Shown here one piece after another: positions 15,839 to 20,704 of a stretch of 20,704 nt of DNA. The notes beneath the pieces were generated by a model. That model made no database searches, was not told where the DNA came from, and was given only the letters and a program-made list of their open reading frames with translations. How positions within the stretch are numbered: the stretch's first letter is position 1; each line of letters begins with the position of its first letter. Origin of the DNA: CAYMEV01 sp964431655 [NCBI: uncultured bacterium]. GTDB taxonomy: Bacteria > CAYMEV01. Both the position numbers and the translations under genes were made by a program. The stretch lies in the NCBI GenBank assembly GCA_964431655.1, contig CAYSKJ010000029.1:1-20704 (forward strand), given 5' to 3'.

Positions 15839-16718
15839 TCTCAACCTCCAGCCATTTTTCCCTGGTATAATACCAGAAAACATCCTCCAGCCCTGCATCC
15901 TTTCTTCTGGTGGCATTTCCCACCTGTTCCTTCAGGTCGCTGTTTTCCCCTATAGCCTTTATCTCGCCCTTGTTTATAATCAGGACCCTGTCGCAGAGAG
16001 CATCAATCTCCTCCATATCGTGGCTGGTAAGGATAATTGTAATATCATTGCTTTTCCGTATCCCGAGGATAGTACTCTGAACAGACTTCTTAGAGATGGG
16101 ATCCAGCCCTGTTGTAGGTTCATCAAGAAGGAGAAGATTGGGTGTATTCAGCAGGGATCTCATTATGGCAACCTTCTGCTGCATCCCCCTGGACAGGTTC
16201 TCGACCTTTGTATCAAGGTCCCTTCTGCTGAAATCGAGGTCCCGGATAATCCTTTTAAGATAATCATTCAGAAAAACCTTGCTCAGACCATACAGCCTTG
16301 CTGCATAGAGTATGTTCTCATATACGGTAAGAACCTTGAAAAAGGAAGCCTCCACATTAACCCGGTTAATATGCCTTTTCACCAACAGGCTTTCCTTTAT
16401 CACATCATGGTCAAATATCCTGACATCTCCTTCGGAAGGGATCATGAGGGTGGACAGTATCCTTATCAGGGTGCTTTTGCCGGAACCATTGTGGCCTATG
16501 ATTCCAAATATCTCGCCCTTTTTAATCTCAAAACTTATATTGTTCAGGGCATAGAAGCTTTTTTTAACCCCAAAACACCTTGCCATCAAGCCCTTCGCTC
16601 CATTACCAAATTCCCGCTTGTAGAATACCTTGGATAATCCTCTGACCTTTACAGCATCCATTTCCATTCTCCCTGTTTTTATTTCTTCTGTCTTAAAGGC
16701 AAATGCTGTTGAACTCAT
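15828..16718 (-). CDS. ABC-2 exporter ATPase subunit
   Basis: A 296-aa ABC ATPase with Walker A GHNGSGKST, Q-loop region, signature LSRGMQQKV, Walker [14 protein letters not shown] and H-loop LTSHDMEEID. An unusual stretch near residues 33-53 (KREFGNGAKGLMARCFGVKK) lies between the first strand and the ALNNISFEIKKGE segment. Such an insertion is seen in some DrrA/CcmA-like or O-antigen-type export ATPases. The ATG at 16718 has AAGGAGG 7 nt upstream. It overlaps the permease gene by 11 nt, and together they form a two-gene exporter. The leader upstream (16719-16951) has its own promoter, a short ORF and two tandem terminators, so expression appears conditional. Drug or toxic-compound efflux is plausible from this regulation but not shown by the protein itself. 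Confidence 0.92.
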   Translation of the reverse strand: MSSTAFAFKTEEIKTGRMEMDAVKVRGLSKVFYKREFGNGAKGLMARCFGVKKSFYALNNISFEIKKGEIFGIIGHNGSGKSTLIRILSTLMIPSEGDVRIFDHDVIKESLLVKRHINRVNVEASFFKVLTVYENILYAARLYGLSKVFLNDYLKRIIRDLDFSRRDLDTKVENLSRGMQQKVAIMRSLLNTPNLLLLDEPTTGLDPISKKSVQSTILGIRKSNDITIILTSHDMEEIDALCDRVLIINKGEIKAIGENSDLKEQVGNATRRKDAGLEDVFWYYTREKWLEVENDE

Positions 16719-16741
16719 GTCCCTTCCTCCTTTTTAAAAAT

Positions 16742-16765
16742 AAAAAAGCTGCACGGAAGTGCAGC
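16742..16765 (-). terminator. Second intrinsic terminator in the ABC transporter leader (T2)
   Basis: On the minus strand GCTGCAC-TTCC-GTGCAGC (16748-16765) is a perfect 7-bp stem with a 4-nt loop, followed by TTTTTT, then A and TTTTT (16736-16747). The T-run ends 6 nt before the GGAGG SD (16726-16730) of the ABC ATPase gene. There is no room for a promoter between T2 and the gene, so transcripts of the gene must pass this terminator. Confidence 0.85.
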
Positions 16766-16815
16766 AAAAAAACTGCAGATCCTTTTTAAGGTTTTTTAAT
16801 CCTCAGGATCTGCAG
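16766..16815 (-). terminator. First intrinsic terminator in the ABC transporter leader (T1)
   Basis: On the minus strand CTGCAGATCCT (16805-16815) and AGGATCTGCAG (16773-16783) form a perfect 11-bp stem. The loop is 21 nt and AT-rich, and TTTTTTT (16766-16772) follows immediately. It lies directly before T2. Its 5' arm can alternatively pair with an upstream leader segment (16846-16859). Confidence 0.85.
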
Positions 16816-16859
16816 CAGATATAAAAAATAATTTTTTTCTTCTAAGCTGTCCAGATCCT
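16805..16859 (-). promoter_or_regulatory. Candidate antiterminator hairpin, mutually exclusive with T1
   Basis: In the minus-strand transcript segment 1, AGGATCTGGACAGC (16846-16859), can pair with segment 2, GCTGCAGATCCT (16805-16816): 8 bp AGGATCTG/CAGATCCT plus 4 bp CAGC/GCTG, with a 2-nt GA bulge. The loop between them holds an A-run and a T-run that can extend the helix. Segment 2 is also the 5' arm of T1, so only one of the two structures can exist. Segment 1 overlaps the stop codon of the 10-codon leader ORF, so a ribosome at that stop would mask it. Confidence 0.6.
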
Positions 16860-16890
16860 ATCCGATTTGCGAATAAAATCTACTGATCAA
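16858..16890 (-). CDS. Candidate 10-residue leader peptide of the ABC transporter attenuator
   Basis: TTG start at 16888-16890, peptide MISRFYSQIG, stop TAG at 16858-16860. A strong SD, GGAGG (16898-16902), lies 7 nt upstream of the TTG, the same spacing as for real genes in this window. No amino acid is repeated, so classical starvation sensing by tandem codons is unlikely; a drug- or metabolite-sensing stall is more compatible. The stop codon overlaps antiterminator segment 1. A five-codon ATG ORF (MEELL) overlaps it from 16904 but lacks an SD. The assignment rests on SD, position and structure only. Confidence 0.5.
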   Translation of the reverse strand: MISRFYSQIG

Positions 16891-16923
16891 AGTAATTCCT
16901 CCATTTTTTATAATAATCGTGGA

Positions 16924-16951
16924 ATTATTACACTATTTTGCTGAATGTCAA
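16924..16951 (-). promoter_or_regulatory. Promoter for the ABC transporter leader and operon
   Basis: On the minus strand a perfect TTGACA (16946-16951) is followed after 16 nt by AATAAT (16924-16929, five of six consensus bases). It lies 30 nt past the stop of the preceding MCE gene. Transcription would start near 16917, giving a leader of about 200 nt before the ABC ATPase ATG. Confidence 0.65.
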
Positions 16952-16981
16952 TAAAAAAATAAATTAATTTATACTGGATTA

Positions 16982-17566
16982 TCAAAAGGGGTTTACATGC
17001 TCCCAGAAGCTTTTGTCTGTAATATCCTTCAGGTTTTTGCTTACCTCCAGTAAATTTTCATAAAGCTCTTCATCCTTTATTAGTATCCCGATATTTCCCT
17101 CACCCTTCTCTATTCTGGCAAATATCCTTGCCAGGGATTCAAGACCCTCCAGGGCATCATTCATGTCAAAGGGCTCCTTAACTGCAAGGTAATCCATATT
17201 TCTGACACGGTCTTCCAGCAGTCCTTTTTTAATTGAGACAGCCCTGTCTCCCAGCAGACCGGTGCTTGAAATGGATACTAGAGAATCCTGGCTTATAAAT
17301 CTGATATATCTGTCAAGGATTTCAAGTTCAACCCGGATATCACCATTAGAGAGAAATTTTATTTCAGATACGCTTCCTACCTGGTATCCGGACAGATTGA
17401 CAGCTCCTCCATCCTTCAGTCCCGATACATTCTTGAACACGCAGTAAACCCGGGAACTGGGGTTTAACAAAGAATGGGGCTTCAGGAAAGTAAAAAGAAC
17501 AGATATAATTATAAAGATTCCTGCAGCAACAAATAAGCCCGAAAAGAAATAGAATCTATCTTTCAT
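16982..17566 (-). CDS. MlaD-like MCE domain protein, short paralogue
   Basis: A 194-aa protein with one N-terminal membrane anchor (about residues 6-28, FFSGLFVAAGIFIIISVLFTF) and an MCE domain (about 37-115) containing FKNVSGLKDGGAVNLSGYQVGSV and SSTGLLGDRAVSI. MCE proteins form hexameric rings in the periplasm that carry lipids between membranes, working with an MlaE/MlaF ABC unit. It is a clear paralogue of the 308-aa MCE protein in the same operon, sharing LEILDRYI, the GLLGD motif and a tail motif IEKGEGNIGILIKDEELYENL-like. It lacks the long helical C-terminal region and ends soon after that motif. It could form mixed or stacked rings with the long paralogue. GAGGTG overlaps the upstream stop, 8 nt before the ATG. 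It is the last gene of the operon; no strong terminator follows. Confidence 0.85.
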   Translation of the reverse strand: MKDRFYFFSGLFVAAGIFIIISVLFTFLKPHSLLNPSSRVYCVFKNVSGLKDGGAVNLSGYQVGSVSEIKFLSNGDIRVELEILDRYIRFISQDSLVSISSTGLLGDRAVSIKKGLLEDRVRNMDYLAVKEPFDMNDALEGLESLARIFARIEKGEGNIGILIKDEELYENLLEVSKNLKDITDKSFWEHVNPF

Positions 17567-17578
17567 GGTCTTTTCACC

Positions 17579-18430
17579 TCACTGGTCCGTCCTGAAAATA
17601 TATCTTTTCAGGTCATTTCTTGAGAATGTCCATTCGGGCGTAGCCAGACTGTCTCCGAAATCCAGGTCATACCAGGGGGAAATTGACATTTGGCTTGGAT
17701 TTTTAAGTATATGCATATCCTGGGCGGGCATATAACTTTGGGCCAGGAGAAAAACGGCCTTTCCCGTTTCATTGTTCCTGGCCATATCAACAACAATCAC
17801 TGCATGTCCGGGAAAACCTCCCTGGATAAAAATATCTCCCGCCTGCATTTCATTTATCGATTCTACAGTCTCCAGTTCTTTCTGCAGGGAATATGTCCCT
17901 GCATAGGTAAAGACTGTATCCAGGTACCTTCGAAATGAGTCATAGCCTGTATCTTCAGCTGCATTCTGTTCCCATTTGACAGCTGACCCGCTCACCTTAG
18001 GCCTGTAGCCTTTTCTCCAGCGAATATAATCTGCCACATGCCCGCTGGTGAACCTGAAGGATATGTGCTCATAGGCCTTGACCGAGTAAAGGTATTCCGA
18101 AATCAGCCTGATTACAGCATCAGCACACTGCTGAAGGTCTCTTGTCCCCTGGTCAATGTCAATTATGGCATAATGGGCATTCTGGCTGCGTTTTGGAGTG
18201 CCGTCATACAGGAATACGGTGGATACTCCAGTTTTTACGGGGAGATATCTGAGCCACCAGGCAAAAGACCCCTCGGGAACATAATATCTTTCATATCCCT
18301 GGGGAGGCATTATTGTACTGCAGATTGAATTTTTCCTGTCATAATTCTCAAGCCAGGGATAATCCCGGGACAGGAATGAAGCTGCTGAAAAAAAAATAAG
18401 GCAAAGAAATAATAAAAGATGTTTTCTCAT
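17579..18430 (-). CDS. Exported DUF4846-type protein
   Basis: A 283-aa protein with an N-terminal signal peptide (MRKHLLLFLCLIFFSAASF, likely cleaved near residue 18-21). The body matches the conserved pattern I associate with DUF4846: PPQGYERYYVPEGSFAWWLR-LPVK, RDLQQCADAVIRLISEYLYS, FTYAGTYSLQKELE, AGDIFIQGGFPGHAVIVVDMA, LLAQSYMPAQDMHILKNP, SPWYDL and TPEWTFSRNDL. The PGHAVIVVD segment resembles the His motif of NlpC/P60 or CHAP-like folds, but I see no agreed catalytic triad and the function of the family is unknown to me. Its ATG overlaps the upstream lipoprotein gene's stop by 1 nt (TAATG), placing it firmly within the MCE operon. A periplasmic or envelope role is inferred from the signal and the neighbours. 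Confidence 0.8.
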   Translation of the reverse strand: MRKHLLLFLCLIFFSAASFLSRDYPWLENYDRKNSICSTIMPPQGYERYYVPEGSFAWWLRYLPVKTGVSTVFLYDGTPKRSQNAHYAIIDIDQGTRDLQQCADAVIRLISEYLYSVKAYEHISFRFTSGHVADYIRWRKGYRPKVSGSAVKWEQNAAEDTGYDSFRRYLDTVFTYAGTYSLQKELETVESINEMQAGDIFIQGGFPGHAVIVVDMARNNETGKAVFLLAQSYMPAQDMHILKNPSQMSISPWYDLDFGDSLATPEWTFSRNDLKRYIFRTDQ

Positions 18431-19431
18431 TAACTAATATGCCCAAATTTATCCAGCAACCCGGTTATTATACCTATGTTTTTCTCCCGGTTCTTCAAAT
18501 CCTGCTCATATAAAGGCCTGTCATCTTTCATTCTCTCCTGGACATCATTCTTCCGCCTGTCATGACCATGGATCTCATATAAATCCAAAAGGTTTTGAAG
18601 AACCTGCCAGGCATTGATAAAATCATCCAGGGATGCATATATGTAATAGGCTTTATTAAGGCAATAATCTGCATGGTCATACCTTTCAAGAGCCAGATAT
18701 ATCTTTCCCAGATAAAGGTATGAGAAACCTGTCTCCTGTATAAAATCCTGCTTTCTGACAAAATCATTGTACTGCAGAAGCAGAGAAAGGGATTTAAAAT
18801 ACTCAGACCTTTCAAAGAAATAAAGGGCAAGGTTTTTTACCAGGACCATCTTTGATAAAGCGTCTGCATTCTGCTCCAGCAGGGTATTTATGAATTTATC
18901 ATCCTTAAAGTCAGTACCCTGTTCCCTGTATAGCATAAAAAAGTAACCATACAAGGTATGCAGGTATTTTGAATGATATTCCTTTTCCATGAGCAGTTCA
19001 TGAATGCATGCTTTCGCTGTGTCAAAACTTCCGTTTTTTATAAGGGTTTCAATATATAGGAATTTCATTATCCTTTTATTCGCTTTGTCTGAGTTTAAAT
19101 AATCCTTTGAGTTCATGAATCCGATAATATAAGGCAGGGATCTCTCATGCACCTTATAAAGATTGAGAACCTTGAGGAGCGTGCCAATATACCTGGTTGT
19201 TATATTAAAATCATCCGCCTGGACTATATACCTGTAATTACTCTCCAGAAGCATTACCGATTCTTCTATCTGTCCCTTCTGCAGAAAATTGGCTGAGGAG
19301 TTCAGATATTCAATCGCAATCCTCTTTTCATTGCTTATTTTATTATATGAGATTGAGCATGAAGCAAAACAAAGAATGATCAGGGTAAGAATCGGTATTG
19401 ACAGGCATCTGATTATATTTCTGTTTTTCAT
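18430..19431 (-). CDS. TPR-like lipoprotein of the MCE operon
   Basis: A 333-aa protein from the ATG at 19431. The N-terminus has a lipoprotein-type signal: basic MKNRNIIR, hydrophobic LSIPILTLIILCFASC, with lipobox FASC placing the lipidated Cys at residue 25 (Phe at -3 is less usual but accepted). The rest is all-helical with TPR-like units, for example YLNSSANFLQKGQIEESVMLLE and GFSYLYLGKIYLALERYDHADYCLNKAYYIY, so it is probably a protein-interaction scaffold at the membrane. The frame is open upstream to a TTG at 19455, but the ATG has GGGAG 9 nt upstream, 4 nt past the mlaD stop. It sits between two MCE genes, suggesting a structural partner of the lipid-transport complex. Not a named family to my knowledge. 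Confidence 0.75.
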   Translation of the reverse strand: MKNRNIIRCLSIPILTLIILCFASCSISYNKISNEKRIAIEYLNSSANFLQKGQIEESVMLLESNYRYIVQADDFNITTRYIGTLLKVLNLYKVHERSLPYIIGFMNSKDYLNSDKANKRIMKFLYIETLIKNGSFDTAKACIHELLMEKEYHSKYLHTLYGYFFMLYREQGTDFKDDKFINTLLEQNADALSKMVLVKNLALYFFERSEYFKSLSLLLQYNDFVRKQDFIQETGFSYLYLGKIYLALERYDHADYCLNKAYYIYASLDDFINAWQVLQNLLDLYEIHGHDRRKNDVQERMKDDRPLYEQDLKNREKNIGIITGLLDKFGHIS

Positions 19432-19435
19432 CTTC

Positions 19436-20362
19436 CTAATCTCCCAGCATCTCAAAATTCGGATGTTCCACCGTTTTGCTGGTAACTCTTATAAAAGGAC
19501 CAATAAGAGGGTTTTTCTGCAGTCCCTGGAAAGTGAACTTGGCGGCCTCTATGATGTCGGACAGGTCTGTCATAATTTCAGGAAACATTTTTAAACCAAT
19601 ATAAAGATTATTTGATGACAGGCTAAGGTTGTCCATAAATACCTTAAATTCTTCAAAATCACCTTCCATACCGCTGAAGGTTTTATTTAAATTAGATGAG
19701 AACACTGCAATATTGTCAGCTGTTTCATTTATTCTTACTATGGAGGATGCCAGGTTTGAATAAAGGCTGTCGTCATTAATCAGCATGCCAAGGTTACCCC
19801 TGCCGCCTTCAATATTCTCAAAAATCCTGGTTAGTGCCTCAGCGCTTCCTACGAGGCTGTCATATTCATCTGAAAGTTTCTGTGTAATAGACTGGGCATC
19901 CGTCAGGACAAGCTTAAGCTGTGCAATTACGCCTGCTGTATCTTCCAGGGCTGAGCCCAGTTCAAAGGGCTCTTTGGAAGTAAGCGTCATGCCGTGCTTC
20001 ACCGGAGTAGCAGAACTGCCCTTGGTTATATAAAGGGCTTTGTCACCGAGCAGTCCTGTTGACCCTATGGTCGCAACAGAGTCATCGCTGATATAACTGA
20101 TATATCTGTCCAGTATTTCGAGCCTTACAAGCATGCCGCCTTCTTGTTGAAAACTGACGGAGCTTACATTACCTATAACATAGCCTGACAGGCTGACCGA
20201 CGCACCCTCCTTTAAACCGGACACATTCTGAAACCTGCAGAATAAGTGTTTACTTGGGTTAAATACACTCAGCTCCTCGGAAAAGATAAATAAAAGTATC
20301 ATGATTACAGCTGTTCCTGAAGCAACAAAAATACCTGCCATAAAATAAAATCTTTCTTTCAT
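19436..20362 (-). CDS. MlaD-like MCE domain lipid-transport protein
   Basis: A 308-aa protein with an N-terminal membrane anchor (about residues 6-27), an MCE domain (about 38-118: FQNVSGLKEGASVSLSGYVIGNV, IGSTGLLGDKALYITKG) and a long helical, hydrophobic-patterned C-terminal region (about 135-300) with repeated Leu/Asn heptads. MlaD-type proteins form a hexameric periplasmic ring over the MlaE/MlaF ABC transporter and handle phospholipid transfer. The ATG at 20362 follows the mlaF-like stop by 15 nt with an AAGGA-type SD. mlaE would be expected just upstream, outside the window. No MlaC or MlaB gene is visible here, as is common outside proteobacteria. The operon continues with a lipoprotein, a DUF4846 protein and a short MCE paralogue. 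Confidence 0.88.
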   Translation of the reverse strand: MKERFYFMAGIFVASGTAVIMILLFIFSEELSVFNPSKHLFCRFQNVSGLKEGASVSLSGYVIGNVSSVSFQQEGGMLVRLEILDRYISYISDDSVATIGSTGLLGDKALYITKGSSATPVKHGMTLTSKEPFELGSALEDTAGVIAQLKLVLTDAQSITQKLSDEYDSLVGSAEALTRIFENIEGGRGNLGMLINDDSLYSNLASSIVRINETADNIAVFSSNLNKTFSGMEGDFEEFKVFMDNLSLSSNNLYIGLKMFPEIMTDLSDIIEAAKFTFQGLQKNPLIGPFIRVTSKTVEHPNFEMLGD

Positions 20363-20377
20363 AATCCTTACCTCAAT

Positions 20378-20704
20378 TTAAATTTCAAAGAATTCTTTAA
20401 GGGCATCCGGGGCAGTTCCCAATTCCTTAATATCTCCGCTGAACTCAATAATACCCTTGTTCAGAAAAAATATCCTGTCGGCAATCATCCTGGTAAGCCT
20501 GATATCATGGCTTACTACAATGGAAGTGACATTGAATTCCTTCTTCATATCAATAATAAGACTGCCCACTATGTCAGATGTCACAGGGTCCAGCCCCGTT
20601 GTAGGCTCGTCATAGATAATTATCTCAGGGTCCGATGCAACCGACCGGGCAAGGGAGACCCTTTTCTGCATGCCGCCGGAAAGTTCTGAAGGATATTTAT
20701 CCTT
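20378..20704 (-). CDS. MlaF-like ABC ATPase, C-terminal part (cut by window edge)
   Basis: The open frame runs from the window edge to a stop at 20378, giving the last 108 residues. It begins [20 protein letters not shown], which holds the ABC signature LSGGMQKR. Walker [18 protein letters not shown] and the H-loop [16 protein letters not shown] follow, then [12 protein letters not shown] and ALKEFFEI. The combination LSGGMQKR with [10 protein letters not shown] is the MlaF type of phospholipid-transport ATPase. It is directly followed (15 nt) by the MlaD-like gene, which supports this. Walker A and the start lie outside the window. Confidence 0.88.
   Translation of the reverse strand, partial: KDKYPSELSGGMQKRVSLARSVASDPEIIIYDEPTTGLDPVTSDIVGSLIIDMKKEFNVTSIVVSHDIRLTRMIADRIFFLNKGIIEFSGDIKELGTAPDALKEFFEI

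Noticed and set aside
15839-15916. N-terminal extension of the ABC permease
   Set aside because: The open frame extends back to 15916 only because it overlaps the ATPase gene; GGAGG points to the ATG at 15838 and the extension has no membrane or domain features.
16020-16637. A 205-codon plus-strand open frame
   Set aside because: It lies wholly antisense to the ABC ATPase gene, which has intact Walker, signature and H-loop motifs and a strong SD; the plus-strand translation has no recognisable domain.
16719-16951. A T-box, c-di-GMP, fluoride or preQ1 riboswitch in the ABC leader
   Set aside because: I could not match the conserved cores of these classes by eye. The short ORF plus alternative hairpins explains the leader better.
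16982-17566. Short MCE gene as a decayed pseudogene
   Set aside because: It has a good SD, an intact anchor, a complete MCE core and no internal stop or frameshift, so it reads as a functional short paralogue.

Overview
The window looks like a piece of chromosome from a diderm (outer-membrane) bacterium of moderate to low GC. Arg is mostly AGG/AGA, Ile is often ATA, Shine-Dalgarno (SD) sites of the AAGGAGG type are strong, and TTG starts are used. The diderm inference rests on an Mla/Mce-type lipid transport operon, a type II secretion or type IV pilus pair, a signal-peptide lipoprotein and periplasmic proteins. Two radical SAM genes fit an anaerobic or microaerobic life. I cannot place the phylum securely; Spirochaetota or another deep diderm lineage is only a guess. 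There are no mobile elements, rRNA, tRNA or CRISPR arrays, and gene packing is tight.

Left end (1-1738): a minus-strand gspF/pilC-like gene followed by a truncated gspE/pilB-like gene, behind a good sigma70-type promoter. Region 1739-3170 (plus): secreted coiled-coil protein, type III pantothenate kinase (coaX) and a small helical protein, overlapping or abutting. Region 3177-5905 (minus): the tldD-tldE metalloprotease pair with a 4-nt overlap. Region 6000-11799 (plus): a DnaC/IstB-like ATPase, guaA and dnaE in one apparent operon. Its promoter sits so close to the first ATG that the mRNA should be leaderless. Region 11805-12404 (minus): histidine phosphatase. Region 12538-15007 (plus): a B12-binding-type radical SAM gene overlapping a SPASM-type radical SAM gene, closed by a hairpin terminator.

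Right end (15041-20704, minus): mlaF-like ATPase (cut by the window edge), mlaD-like MCE protein, TPR-type lipoprotein, DUF4846-type exported protein and a second, shorter MCE paralogue. After these, in the same direction, come an ABC-2 transporter ATPase and permease preceded by a separate regulatory leader of about 200 nt.

That leader (about 16719-16951) is the most interesting element. It contains a TTGACA promoter, an SD-preceded 10-codon leader ORF, and two tandem intrinsic terminators directly in front of the transporter SD. An upstream segment overlapping the leader stop codon can pair with the 5' arm of the first terminator in a mutually exclusive way. This is the geometry of ribosome-mediated transcription attenuation, as known for drug-responsive ABC exporters such as B. 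subtilis bmrCD. I read it as a candidate leader-peptide attenuator for an export pump.
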